This document shows positions 36,001 through 45,689 of a DNA stretch of 64,000 nucleotides, one piece after another; the stretch's first letter is position 1, and every line of letters starts with the position of its first letter. The position numbers and the translations under genes were made by a program. Location: the NCBI GenBank assembly GCA_050084985.1, contig JBITNC010000001.1, positions 145,266,001-145,330,000 on the forward strand, in the 5' to 3' direction. The notes beneath the pieces were generated by a model that saw nothing but the letters and a program-made list of their open reading frames with translations, was not told where the DNA came from and did no database searches. This stretch comes from Nageia nagi (Eukaryota > Pinophyta).

Positions 36001-39000
36001 ATATTATAATAAATAGCATAGAGGAAGATCATTTCATCCTATGGTACTCAACATAAGCATCAAACTAAAGAAGTTATCTACACCAATTTAGAAGCTCCTG
36101 AACCAGGGATTAATATTTTGACGACAAGATATGAACAATACTTGATGATGCTTTGAAGAGATGAAATGAAATGAGGAATTTCCTTATGACCTCTGAGAAT
36201 TTATTGTATTCCAATATTTAAAGCTAGGCCAAGGTCAAATAACCAAAGTTGGTGATGTTGACTTAAGAAAGATCTTGGTAACATTGTAAAGTGGTCCTGC
36301 TAGGTAAATAAGGAAGAACACCATAAAGAATAACATATTCCAACATAATCATGTGATCCAACCCTTTCTGTTTCGTTGCCATCTGGGCAGTTGGTTCCTT
36401 TTGGTGCATATATATTATCTTTTCACAAATTTTGTTCAACATATCCTTTCCTTTGTCTGACAGTTTTGTAATTGGATTTAAATATAATTTGGATTCATTA
36501 GAAAATTCATAATCAAATATGATATTTTGTTTTTTCATTCTAATTTCCTCAATATCTTTTGTTTTGTTACAGTAGGTGTGGATGCTATTTTTCTTGATCC
36601 TGCTTTATTTATTGCTGCAGATTTTGAAAATTTGAGATGTAAAATGTTTTTTTATGGTGGATTTCTATTACTAATATTTTCCACAATGATTGCACAAACC
36701 AGGGTGCTCCTGTACGTGTGAAAAGACCAAGTGATTATAATCCATTACTTGCAGCTGCCCTTGGACCAAGTCAACCAAGTCCTAATCTCAACCTGGGTGC
36801 TGTGGGATTGGTTCCTGGGTATGCTTTAATCCAACTTCTAAGTTATTAGAAACTTTGATACACAACGCATTGACTAGCTTGTATTATTTGTTGTGTTAAA
36901 GCACGGTGACTTGGTGCTTCTTGCATGGTCACGAATCTCATGATAGAACTTATGGCTGGCTAATTCAATCCAATGATTTTGCAGATCATCAAGTGTCATA
37001 GATGGACCGGATCGTATATTTGTTGGAGGTTTACCATACTATCTAGCAGAAGATCAAATTATTGATCTTCTCTCATCATTTGGGTATGTAAATGGTGTTC
37101 TTCATCTTTTGTCTTGACAAAATAGTTTAATATGTTAAGCAAGAGGCTTGATCCTCTTCATTCCATTTATTTGTAGACCATTGGGCGCATTTGATCTTGT
37201 GAAGGACCGTGAGACGGGAAACTCAAAAGGATATGGCTTCTGTGTTTACCAGGTTAGAACCGTACCATAATGATTTCTACCAGTGTCACATAACAGCCAT
37301 GGTGTAAGCAATGTTATGGTGGATATGGGCTTCAATTTTCTTCTTATCTTATCTCAGGATCCAGCAGTGATAGATATTGCTTGTGCTGCTCTTAATGGTT
37401 TGAAGATGGGTGACAGAACACTCACTGTAAGACGTGCTTCTGCAAGGTTTGGAAGATCCATCATAATTGCTTGAAAATAAAAAGGATATAAAAATATCTT
37501 CTGTGGTTGCCTTTTTCAAAATAATTGAAACTCTGATATGTTTAATCTTTTTATAAGTTTGTAAACTCTCTTTGAGAAGTAACAGCTCACAGATGTCAGT
37601 TGCATGGTAGATTTTAGATGGTAATCCTTTTCCGTTTTCTTCTGAGTTTTCTTGATTCAACTGTTTATATGCTTCTTTTGTGATATCTAGTGTATGGTTA
37701 TTACTTATTTGTACCATCATTTGCTCTCTGTGTAAATTGTAGGCAAAATAAATCCTTATTTTTCATCATTTGTAAGGAATGTACCATGGCAAAATTTGGG
37801 AGTTTCTTAATTTGAAGATATAATCTGTCAGCCTTGTATCAAATTTTGTTCTCTGTATGCAATGCCGCTTTCCATTTGTTATATCACACCGGAAATTAAA
37901 TTTCTTGTAGTTGAATGTAGTTCCTGCGAAGTCTATTTTCTTTTACAGTTGAATAGGAAATCAAATTTGCTGTTGTAAGTTCTGAGTGTTTTTTAGCAGC
38001 ACGTGATGTATGCTATGAAATGGCCCAAGCATTTTATTCTCTTATTTATTTTAATGCAGTGGCCAGCCTAAGCCCGAGCAGGCTGATGTTCTTGTTCAAG
38101 CACAGCAACAAATTGCTGTTCAGGTCTGTGGCATAATGAATATTTGTTGTTTTCTACTTGGCGCCAGATATCTACTTTATTGTTCTCATATCAATTTCTT
38201 ATTTGCATGTCTATCAGAAACTAGCTCTCCAATGGAGTGGGGCAACTAGTATGTCTGCCATGATACCAGGGTTGGTTGCAGAAGCTGAGAGTAACCAAAC
38301 AACAAACATAGCTACAAAAGTAGTCTGCCTTTCTCAGGTAAGCAACAGTTGACATTCATTATTGTTTTGGGTATTCGGAGTAGATTGTCTTATATGATAT
38401 TACTTACCAGGTTGTGGGACTTGATGATCTGAGGGATGACAACGAGTATGAAGAGATTGTGGAAGATATGCGGGATGAGTGTGGAAAGTATGGTGAGTAT
38501 CAAGATTTATTTCAGTAATCTTCGGTACTTTTGTTAGGAATTCATTTTTGAGAAATTTGGTGGTGCATTATTTAAACTGCATTTATTTCCGGTTTGGAAT
38601 TGATATCCTATTCTTCAGAAGCCTAGAGAATACAATTGAAGTTTTAATTTTTGTTGTAGGAACGTTGATAAACCTTGTCATCCCTCGCCCCGGATCATCT
38701 GAAAATGAAGCTTCATCGGGTGTGGGCATGGTAAATTCAAACATATTTCTAATGTGCGCTCTCTTTTTGTGTTTGTTAACTGGGAAGACAGGCTAGTTGA
38801 CTTTCTCTTGGTTTTCATAATTCCAGTGGATACCCATGTACTACTAGTCTTGTTTTTTCAGATGAAAACCTACTTTAATTGCACTTAGTATTTGCAGATG
38901 CTGTGGAAACCTAGGGATTTCTTAGATTTGATAAGTAGAGATGTCATTCCTGCTAACATCATAAATCTTGATCAGGTTTTTGTTGAATATTCCGATGCTC

Positions 39001-39113
39001 ATGGAGCTGCTAGAGCCACAGCAGCTTTGAATGGGCGCAAATTTGGTGGAAATGTTGTTCTTGCAACTTTTTATCCTGAGGAGAAGTTTGTACAAGGAGA
39101 TTACGGAGGCTGA
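17183..39113 (+). CDS. U2AF65: Splicing factor U2AF large subunit (U2AF65), 17 coding exons
   Basis: U2AF65 binds the polypyrimidine tract at the 3' end of introns and, with U2AF35 and SF1, recruits U2 snRNP in the nucleus. Joining 17 exons (17183-17266, 23609-23772, 24006-24104, 26473-26540, 28775-28848, 31226-31285, 31406-31466, 31565-31689, 36703-36818, 36985-37083, 37177-37252, 37358-37446, 38060-38123, 38218-38337, 38411-38492, 38660-38730, 38976-39113) gives 1590 coding bases and 529 residues with no internal stop; all introns are GT-AG and phases fit. Domains: RS/RE/RD-rich region about 1-130; RRM1 with RNP2 VYVGGL (171-176) and RNP1 RFAFVEMR (221-228); RRM2 with IFVGGL (295-300) and KGYGFCVY (334-341); C-terminal UHM from about 394 with the R-x-F motif RKF (505-507). 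The N-terminus is shorter than in many plant homologues and has no Trp corresponding to the U2AF35-binding Trp of animals. Start chosen because AAGATGGC is a strong context. Confidence 0.93.
17267..21054 (+). other. Intron 1 of U2AF65, 5' part
   Basis: No exon or gene recognised. It holds an imperfect tandem duplication at 18467-18606 and otherwise unique-looking AT-rich sequence; short open frames here match nothing known. Confidence 0.6.
18467..18606. repeat. Imperfect tandem duplication in intron 1
   Basis: Two units, 18467-18524 and 18533-18606, share GGATCAGCGA at the start and AGAGACCCGAGA(C/T)GACCC near the end. The second unit is longer by an insertion near its middle. Confidence 0.7.
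21055..22144. mobile_element. hAT-like DNA transposon remnant in intron 1
   Basis: The segment 21063-22135 is flanked by a perfect TTTATTAC (21055-21062 and 22137-22144), the 8-bp duplication typical of hAT elements (9 bp if the preceding G is counted). Ends are G-rich on the left and C-rich on the right, with GGGAC/GTCCC-type subterminal motifs concentrated near 21080-21100 and 21940-22130, though a clean terminal inverted repeat is not obvious. At 21470-21540 the minus strand has an acidic frame ending SSAFDDALD, which could be the C-terminus of a transposase. No transposase core was recognised, so it is non-autonomous. Confidence 0.55.
22920..23100 (+). repeat. SINE-like sequence in intron 1
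   Basis: TTGGTTCACTGGTTGAATCA near 22934 resembles the A box of a tRNA-derived SINE, and TTTAAATC near 22978 could be a decayed B box at about the right spacing. It is followed by ATGATG- and TGTGATG-rich simple repeats. No target duplication was identified. Confidence 0.35.
23609..23772 (+). CDS. U2AF65: U2AF65 exon 2
   Basis: Residues 29-83: starts SFYEDHRGRERL and is dominated by Arg, Asp, Glu, His and Asn, the basic/acidic part of the RS region. Acceptor tgcatcag, donor AG|gtctgt. Phase 0 in, phase 2 out. Confidence 0.88.
24006..24104 (+). CDS. U2AF65: U2AF65 exon 3
   Basis: RS repeats: RRRSRSGSYDRSSGHRERR. Acceptor catgacag, donor AG|gtagta, phases 2/2. Confidence 0.9.
25286..25469. 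repeat. Tandem duplication in intron 3 (period 93 bp)
   Basis: Units 25286-25378 and 25379-25469 both start TAACAGTA and share GCAGTATAA and TACTTCT(T/G)TATA blocks. They have diverged by several substitutions and small indels. Confidence 0.7.
26326..26459. repeat. Tandem duplication next to the exon 4 acceptor (67 bp x 2)
   Basis: Units 26326-26392 and 26393-26459, nearly identical, both start TTACTTTAGCTGCTAATTTG. They end 13 bases before the exon at 26473, so the likely branch region (GCTAAT) exists twice. Confidence 0.9.
26473..26540 (+). CDS. U2AF65: U2AF65 exon 4
   Basis: Encodes KRTSGFDLAPAG and the following Ala/Thr/Pro-rich stretch; the SGFDxAP block is the conserved linker after the RS region in plant U2AF65. 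Acceptor gttgcag, donor ACAG|gtttga (a weak donor), phases 2/1. Confidence 0.92.
28775..28848 (+). CDS. U2AF65: U2AF65 exon 5
   Basis: Encodes LMPGIGQAMPGVFPSMFPFA, the Pro/Gly/Met-rich linker before RRM1. Donor CAA|gtatgt, phases 1/0. The donor and the following sequence are duplicated 111 bp downstream. Confidence 0.92.
28846..29067. repeat. 111-bp tandem duplication that copies the exon 5 donor site
   Basis: Units 28846-28956 and 28957-29067 both begin CAAGTATGTTCTGCTAAG. The first CAA is the last codon of exon 5, so a second identical 5' splice-site sequence lies at 28960. Units differ by scattered substitutions and a small indel. Confidence 0.95.
29068..31225 (+). other. Remainder of intron 5
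   Basis: About 2.2 kb of AT-rich intron with no recognised gene, repeat family or coding homology. Confidence 0.6.
31226..31285 (+). CDS. U2AF65: U2AF65 exon 6 (RRM1, RNP2)
   Basis: Encodes ATRHARRVYVGGLPPTANEQ: the conserved entry to RRM1 with RNP2 VYVGGL. Acceptor tgtgtag, donor CAG|gtgaga, phases 0/0. Confidence 0.97.
31406..31466 (+). CDS. U2AF65: U2AF65 exon 7 (RRM1)
   Basis: Encodes NVAAYFSQVMAVIGGNTAGP, first helix of RRM1. Acceptor gatgtag, donor CCAG|gtatcc, phases 0/1. Confidence 0.97.
31565..31689 (+). CDS. U2AF65: U2AF65 exon 8 (RRM1, RNP1) with a shifted acceptor
   Basis: Encodes HMFRDAVVNVYINQEKRFAF and on to the end of RRM1 (LDGIVYE). The in-frame acceptor is cttacaag at 31563-31564, which adds HMFR before DAVVNVYIN compared with the family, where G is followed directly by DAVVNVYIN. 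The AG nearest the conserved block (31576-31577) gives a frameshift and an immediate TAG with the exon 7 donor. Phases 1/0. Confidence 0.88.
31690..32257 (+). other. Intron 8 of U2AF65, first part
   Basis: No coding homology recognised between the exon 8 donor and the first short LTR-like repeat. Confidence 0.55.
32857..32888. repeat. CT/TA microsatellite
   Basis: A CT run followed by a TA run, directly left of the hairpin element at 32891. Confidence 0.9.
32891..32998. mobile_element. Small hairpin element (MITE candidate) in intron 8
   Basis: Two arms of about 31 bp, 32891-32921 and 32968-32998, are inverted copies with few mismatches (AAGGCTATCCAGCCTC left, GAGGCTGGATAGCTT right), around a 46-bp loop. 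TA-rich microsatellite flanks would match a TA target preference. Class not assigned. Confidence 0.6.
33003..33075. repeat. CA/TA compound microsatellite
   Basis: CA runs interleaved with TA runs, ending in about twelve TA units. Confidence 0.95.
34483..36702 (+). other. Intron 8 of U2AF65, last part
   Basis: No recognised gene. Contains a tandem duplication at 35262-35358 and a long minus-strand open stretch (34876-34625) without familiar motifs. Probably old repeats. The acceptor aaaccag precedes exon 9. Confidence 0.5.
35262..35358. repeat. Tandem duplication in intron 8 (about 49 bp x 2)
   Basis: Units 35262-35309 and 35310-35358 share GTGTCCCC, CAAATTAAATGA and GTCTTGGTGGTTAT. Confidence 0.9.
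36703..36818 (+). CDS. U2AF65: U2AF65 exon 9
   Basis: Encodes GAPVRVKRPSDYNPLLAAAL, then GPSQPSPNLNL: end of RRM1 and the highly conserved RRM1-RRM2 linker of plant U2AF65. Donor CCTGG|gtatgc, phases 0/2. Confidence 0.97.
36985..37083 (+). CDS. U2AF65: U2AF65 exon 10 (RRM2, RNP2)
   Basis: Encodes DGPDRIFVGGLPYYLAEDQ, start of RRM2 with RNP2 IFVGGL. Acceptor tttgcag, donor TTTGG|gtatgt, phases 2/2. Confidence 0.97.
37177..37252 (+). CDS. U2AF65: U2AF65 exon 11 (RRM2, RNP1)
   Basis: Encodes FDLVKDRETGNSKGYGFCVY; RNP1 is KGYGFCVY. Acceptor tttgtag, donor CAG|gttaga, phases 2/0. Confidence 0.97.
37358..37446 (+). CDS. U2AF65: U2AF65 exon 12 (end of RRM2)
   Basis: Encodes IACAALNGLKMGDRTLTVRR, the last helix and strand of RRM2. 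Donor GCAAG|gtttgg, phases 0/2. Confidence 0.97.
38060..38123 (+). CDS. U2AF65: U2AF65 exon 13
   Basis: Encodes GQPKPEQADVLVQAQQQIAV, the Gln-rich linker between RRM2 and the UHM. Acceptor aatgcag, donor CAG|gtctgt, phases 2/0. Intron 12 before it is 613 bp and has no recognised content. Confidence 0.95.
38218..38337 (+). CDS. U2AF65: U2AF65 exon 14
   Basis: Linker into the UHM, ending ATKVVCLSQ, its first strand. Acceptor ctatcag, donor CAG|gtaagc, phases 0/0. Confidence 0.94.
38411..38492 (+). CDS. U2AF65: U2AF65 exon 15 (UHM)
   Basis: Encodes DDLRDDNEYEEIVEDMRDEC, the acidic helix of the UHM that faces the ligand. Donor TATG|gtgagt, phases 0/1. Confidence 0.97.
38660..38730 (+). CDS. U2AF65: U2AF65 exon 16 (UHM)
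   Basis: Encodes GTLINLVIPRPGSSENEASS plus GVGM. Donor ATG|gtaaat, phases 1/0. The family usually has Lys where this exon ends in Met. Confidence 0.95.
38976..39113 (+). CDS. U2AF65: U2AF65 exon 17 (UHM end, stop)
   Basis: Encodes VFVEYSDAHGAARATAALNG, then RKFGG (the R-x-F motif) and KFVQGDYGG, with TGA at 39111-39113. Acceptor gatcag at 38970-38975. The frame stays open upstream to an alternative acceptor at 38896-38897, which would add 26 residues. Confidence 0.96.
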   Translation, partial: VFVEYSDAHGAARATAALNGRKFGGNVVLATFYPEEKFVQGDYGG

Positions 39114-39560
39114 TGGATTGAGCGAGTCAATTTGTATCATTAACCCCCGAACAAGCGAAGGGAGTTTTTCTTGTCAGTATTGTAAGCTATTTTAATGGAA
39201 ATTAACTACATGCTGAATTTATGGGTTGCATGGTTCATCTCATTATGAGTGCATGCAATCTGCGTTTCAGTTAGAAATTTGTCTATTGCATTGGGTATTG
39301 GGTAGCACGCAAGTGAAGTTGCCCCACAGAAACGTATTGTTCATACATACAGAATCTTTTATGCAATTTCGTCTGAATTTTAAATTTTGTAGGGGACATT
39401 GTGCACGGCCGTATACCTTCTCTACTCTACATAGCATTTTGCTATCATAGCACCTTAATCTTCTGGCCGTGTGTCTGTAAACTTCCCACCTGTGCAAGGC
39501 ATAATTTTGAGTTCGCATAATTGTTAATATGTTGGAACTAAAAATGTACTGCATTCAATG
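39114..39560 (+). other. Likely 3' UTR of U2AF65
   Basis: Downstream of the stop. TGTAA with an AATGGAAA-type signal near 39181-39200 could direct polyadenylation, but plant signals are loose and the end is not fixed. Confidence 0.4.
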
Positions 39561-40899
39561 TTATTGTTAGATACAGCAAGCTGACTCGGAGTATTAGGAA
39601 ACCTGTTATTGTAAAAAGAATTTGGAGTGACTGATTTGATCGTTAGAATTTTAAATGAGCGTATGGGATAAGTGATGAAAAACATGCTTTATATGATTCA
39701 AGTTTAGGAGTTGCTATTGTCAATGCCAGTAGGACAGATTAGATTTTGTTAATGAAGTACCACACTAAAATCAGCAGTGGCCATAATGATGTGCAATATG
39801 CAACTGTCAGTTCTTTCACAGTGGTTACAAAACAGTTTTATTTTCGACATCTACAACAATTATTAAACCAAACGTTGCAGTATCTTGTGCAGGTAGCCAG
39901 GAACACATGGTTAGATGATAATGATCAATCTTTTAAGGTAGATGCAAGAATCACCTGCTAGGTGTTTGCCTAAGTGTTTTAATACTCCGTGCGTGCTGCT
40001 ATGTTTCTAACCATAAATAACATGAAACATCTTAAGTATTAATCATATACTGAATGACAAAGAAGCTATGATCTTGGTAATTGGGTTCTAATATTTGATT
40101 CCACGCATTCTTTTTTAGGAGAGACAATTAGTGAAACACTGTACGAGTATATTGATGTTATTTCAAGTCCTGCACCGTTAAATAAACATTCTATAACTTC
40201 TATGCAGTTTACAAGTCTCGCCACGTAAAGAAGGGTGTAACAAGTACTTATGCTCCTGATTAAATTCTTCGAGTGTCTTGTTATTCATATTTAATATTTA
40301 AAAGATGGCAGGCTGAAAGTTCTTTTTCTGAAGTTTTTCAATATGGATTAGTTTCAGGTTTGATTTCATTTCATGGGATTAGTTTCAATGTACTATGTCC
40401 TCTTAGCACCTTGATTGCTACAAGGTTCAAACATCAAGAAACACGGAAATATCAACATTGTGGATTCACAAATGGAGGTTTAAGTACCTTAAAATTGTTC
40501 TTGATAGGTGAGAAGCTACAGAATCGACATAATATTAAAGTACATATCGATCTGTTTTGTTACGATATTTTTCAAGAAAAGAATATATCTATAATTAGTT
40601 AAATAACTCCCTTCACCAACAATAATTGTGATAGTCATAAGATAAAATAGATCTTTTAGCGTCCTTTTAAATTCAATGCTTTGTAAGATCTATCAAAATT
40701 TATTTACAAATAATTAAAATTAATTATGAATTAAAATGCTTGTTTCGAACAGAATTGAATTATATAATAAAATCATTTTGGTTACTTAATTTAAAAATTC
40801 ATAGATACAGTTAGAATTATAAATATTTTATTATGTGTTTGACGTTTTGTGAAATAGAATAAAAAAGAGAGATAGAGTTTTATCTTTTATGCCTCTTAT
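39561..40899. other. Intergenic, no gene recognised
   Basis: The plus frame at 40273-40602 has no known motif. From 40600 the sequence becomes very AT-rich, leading into the LINE 3' region. Confidence 0.5.
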
Positions 40900-43140
40900 A
40901 TTACAAATCTTACAAGTATTTAATTTAATCATATAATGTTTTTAATTTAATCATATTTAATAAGCTTTTGCAAGAGGTGAATTATTTTTTAATTTTATGG
41001 TCAAAAGTTTCGTTTTGAGATGGATAATCTTATGTGGATAGAATGGATGTTCAAGTTTTAGATTATTGATGTGTTTTTAGTAAATTTTTGTTTTTAATAT
41101 TATCATAATTACACAATTTTTGAGTTACTTTATTTGTAATATGTAATATTAATTCATCATTATTTGAAGGGTTTATGATAATTTGTATATATTGATTACA
41201 AGTAGCTTAAGAGGATATAACTTTGTTAATTTATATTTATGTAAAATATATCGTTTTAAAGTTTCATTTTCAATAAGGAGTAAATCAACTTCCATGAGAA
41301 GGATAGGGTATGGCTTATTGTTTTTAATTTTGAAGTTATAAATGATGAATTGTTTTTGAATTTGCTCAATTTTATTCCATGTTTGTTGAGAAATGCTTCC
41401 ACATCAAACTTTACAACCATAGAGTATTATCGGGTTTAAGAGATAAGAGGAGTTTTTTTGTTATCCCAATTACAAAGTCTCACAATTTTACATTTATTTT
41501 TTAGATCATAGAAGACTTTACATCCAATAGAGATTCTTTTTTCGACATTTAGATTCTAATTTAATTCGTGATTTATATTGATGCTTGAGTATTTGTAGAA
41601 GTGGATCAACTCCAAAGGTTGATTATTAAATAGAAATAAAGGGTGAGACGTTTGTTTAGATTTAATTACCATAAATTTTGTTTTATCTATATTAATTGTT
41701 AAATATTGCAAAATGTTTGAAGAATATTTTAATTATTTTACAAAATCTTTGTAATGTTTAGCTAATAAGATCATAACATCTTCGTAAAGTAGGAAAGCAA
41801 TGAATGAAGGTTGATGCCTATGTACCTAACTTCTTCAAAATATTTTTATAGAGCAATGCTAAGGTTTTGAAGGTTGGTGCTTATGAACCTAACTTCTTCA
41901 AAATATTTTTTTGGTTAATCTATTTAACACAAAGAAAGTTGGGGATAAAGGGCATTCTTGTTTAACTTCAATATTGCAATTAATTTCCTTAGACCACCCT
42001 TGAAATCTACAAAGCAAACAAAATAAATCTTTACCATTTTGATAATTTTTAGCAATAACTCAAAAAGTAAGAATGTGATCAATTATTGAATGTTTTCTTC
42101 TAAAACTAGGCCCTTAGCCCTTGAATTATTATCATTAAGCCAATTGCTAATTTTCTTTATTTATAATACTACCATACAATTTGATAAATAAATGGCATAT
42201 TATAATAGTTTTACAATTTGATGGGTTGTTTTATCTCCAATTTTGTATGTAGGAACCATTGAAATTATAGTCAATTGTTTAGGGAAACCTTCTTTAAAGG
42301 ATGCATTGAAAAAGGTTTGGATATGAGGGCCAAGGATTGAACTTTCAATATTTAAAATTTCTACTTGATATCGTTGTATGTCTTTATCTTTCCCTTTTGA
42401 TAATCTCTTCATTCTAATCTTCATGTCATCTATAGAGAAAATATTCCTTTGCGTAAGAGGAAATGTTGTCTTGTAAAGTGTCCTCCAAATTTAGAGGAGA
42501 TATATAGAGCTTTTTGAGATAACAATTCCAATTATTCATGTGAATTGGAGGTTCAATTATCATTTTTCTAGGTAAAATTGTTTTCCAAGAGTATTTTAGA
42601 TTATGTTTACATAGGTCTAAAAGTATTTCCTATTATTGATTTAAAAAAACTCATTTCTTATATTTAAGTAAGATTTTATATTCTTTCATTTTCTCATGCT
42701 TATCCATATTATTTTTGAGCAATTTTAATATTTTTCTAACAACTTGACATTCCATGCCATACCATCTATTTGTTTTTCAATTATTATAGGTGATGCACTT
42801 TGTATGAGAATGCTTATTGACGCATGTAAAAAGTTTTGAGGTGTAGTTATTATTTAAATCCATTAAAGAGGATAAATTATTAGGGGATGAGTTGAATGCA
42901 TCATGTAGATACTTTTGAAAGGCCTTAAGCTCATAATGTTTAAAAATGAACTTTTTTAGTTTTTATCTTGTTAGTGGTAGTGTTTCTTTTGTGTTAGATA
43001 TGTCTTAAGAGCAAAGAAGATAGGTTGATGTTCAAAGTTAGCTTTATAACCAATCAAGATCTTAAACTCCAATATGTGCTTGATAAAAGAAATTTAAGAA
43101 ATAATATATTCTATGGTATTATTACCATTTCCAACATCCC
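40900..43140 (-). pseudogene. Decayed LINE: end of endonuclease plus reverse transcriptase
   Basis: Read on the minus strand from 43140 down. HILEFKILIGYK then FEHQPIFFALKTYL matches the C-terminal endonuclease block (normally SDHxP). Then RT segments follow: FPKQLTIISMVPTYKIGDK (about 42290), MVKIYFVCFVDFKGG (42040-41995), LLYEDVMILLAKH (41800-41760, catalytic block with YADD changed to YEDV), and KTKFMVIKSKQTS. After these, a thumb-like region continues to about 41280, including EAFLNKHG. Many stops and frameshifts; two motif aspartates are affected, so inactive. Ends in AT-rich sequence toward 40900. Confidence 0.75.
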
Positions 43141-45689
43141 TTCATAACATACAAAGTTGTAATATATAAAGTCTTCCATCCTCATGACATGTTGAAGTGC
43201 AAGATATAAATATAATATTTATAAGCAATATTTAGAAGGAACTCTTTTATATTAGTTGAAATAAATTGAATATGATTTTAATTTACCATCTACAATCTAT
43301 TAGTTAAATAAATATAGTCAACAAATCATTGGAGACATACTTGAAATATTTTCCTTCTAGTAAGAAGGCACAATAGATTGAATTAATTAATGTAGAATAA
43401 TTATGGTTTAATATATTCTCATATTTTTCTACCAAGATATCCCCATATGTTGCACTTTAGGGGAGAAACCACTTATAATAATCAATTTAGTTTAGGTTTA
43501 ACAACTATTTAGAAACCAATCAAAAATATTGTGACATCAATAAGATGATTTATTAATTTTCAAAGACAACATTCATCAAGAACAAACTAATATAAAGTAA
43601 TAGATAGATCACATAAGATAAAATAAACAATTTGAACAAAGATAACTATAGATACTTGAATTTGATTTTTGTATTTATTTAAATACATAATTAGGTGTCT
43701 AAAAAAGAATAATCACTTAAAGGAAAAATATCAATAAAGCGAATTCCAATTTCAAGAGATAATATTATCACATTTAAGGTGAATTCAAATGATAGGTTAT
43801 ATAGACAAGTGCTGTTTCATTTAAAATTATCAACCAATTGGATGATGAACTATCAACTCTCTTGATAAAAATAATCTACAAGCTAAAATTATCAACCAAT
43901 TGGATGATGAACTATCAACTCTCTTGATAAAAATAATCTACAAGCTCTCCAATATAATTAAAGTAAGGTAAAATCACTAAGGACTTCATTGTTACATATT
44001 TGCAAGAAGTTGGATACAATTTCATACCCTTATATATTGTTTCACTCCCTACTAAAATAATCAAATTGAAGCTTTGGCATCTTCAGACTATTTGACAACC
44101 ATCACAACTTTCAAGATATCAAAATTCATCAAGAACAAGATTGATGTTGATCTTATCATCCAATGCAAGACCAATATTGATGTTGGTTTTAGGGTGTTTG
44201 GATCCTTGATAAGTTCTTATGGTTAAATCTTACATTACCCTTCTTAGATCCATTAATAATTCTTTTGATTAAGGTATTCAGTGCATGTTTTTCATTGTTC
44301 TTTTGTTTCAACTATCAATCTTTATCTCTAACATATCTATAAAGGGAGATTGGTCATCATCTAGGTTAGTCCTAGGTCCTTAAAACATCCTTAATAAAAA
44401 TGAATCCCTTATAAACCCTAGGTTCAATCCAAGGAGTGATTAAAGACATCATTTGGGCTAGTAAACTTCATATCCATGTATATAAGAATTTATTATTTGG
44501 TTATCTTTCACTTATGGCTAGATATAAGACTGTTATCTCTTTTTATCATAAACATGAATTTGTTAAGTCGATTATTCATCATTACTACATCATGTCTTAT
44601 ATATTTTCATTTGTTGGTAAAATAGTAATTGGGAATTATTATACACAATTATTTATTTTGCCTATAGTAAAATGTCTTTCCCACACCTCAAACTATACAA
44701 AAAATCCTTTTGAAAATATAGATAAACAAAAATCGACACCTAAGTTATATGGATTAAGCAAGGTACTCAAAATAATTAGGTAGATAGCCTATCAAGTAGA
44801 GTTATCAATTTATTAAAAAATACATCATGTATTTCATATTTTTTTTTTGTATTGGACACAAACTTAGTAAAATATTCAAGCATAAATGGATTTGTTGAAA
44901 TTAGAAGGAGAAGAAAAAATCATACTAGATTGGAAAAATGTATTGTAAGAGATTTTAAGATGTTGAGAAATCGAGAGTTGAAAATATTACTTAGCAAATT
45001 GAATAATCATATAGATCAGGACATGACTTGGGAAGTATGCATGATATAAAATAAATTTTCATATTTTTGACCTTTTGGGATAAGTTTTTCAAAAAGAGTA
45101 GGTATTGCATGGCCCTCAGAATAATTGTACAACTATTTCTATTTCCATTATCTCTGAGACCCTTGAGATGTGGATTATCAATTATAGAGCATAAGAATTA
45201 GCTTATTAGCTAGATTTCAATATAAATAGGTTTGTAGGATAGTTTCATAGGTATTTCAACTTATGAATTCATATCTTAGTCATATAATATAAAAATTTGA
45301 AGGTTGTTCCCTTGAAATGATCATGACTATTATTAAACATGTATATTATGTTGTTGAATACTATGGATTTTGAAATTGTAAATCCTTTATTCACATCCTC
45401 ATGCTTCTATGTAGGCTTCTACTTACATTAATGTTTGTTATTAAAATATATGAACCATTATCTTATTGTTTATTTTTTTCTCAATTGTACTGCCTCTCAA
45501 AGCATACACATGTCACCATTTTAAGTGATGCAAGTTATAATATCCAAAGTTAAGGTATTTTTGTAACATGAACAAGGGATAAAGAAAAGATAATGGATTG
45601 ACTCATTGAGTACTAGTGTGATACGGATAGGAGAAAAGGTTTAATAAAGTTGAATAAGAGGGAGATGAAGATGAAGATGATGTTGTGGT
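43141..45689. other. Intergenic, with one perfect tandem duplication
   Basis: No recognised coding homology; the plus frame 44436-44783 (115 codons) has no known motif and no context. Contains the 62-bp duplication at 43823-43946. Confidence 0.5.
43823..43946. repeat. Perfect 62-bp tandem duplication
   Basis: Units 43823-43884 and 43885-43946 appear identical (each starts AAAATTATCAACCAATTGG and ends CTACAAGCT). Identity in a decayed neighbourhood suggests a recent duplication or an assembly artefact. Confidence 0.95.

Noticed and set aside
40273-40602. 109-codon open frame downstream of U2AF65
   Set aside because: Cys- and Phe-rich without domain; not linked to the gene by splice signals and not conserved in any family I know.
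44436-44783. 115-codon open frame
   Set aside because: No recognised motif, no neighbouring signals, AT-rich intergenic setting; length is within chance for this composition.
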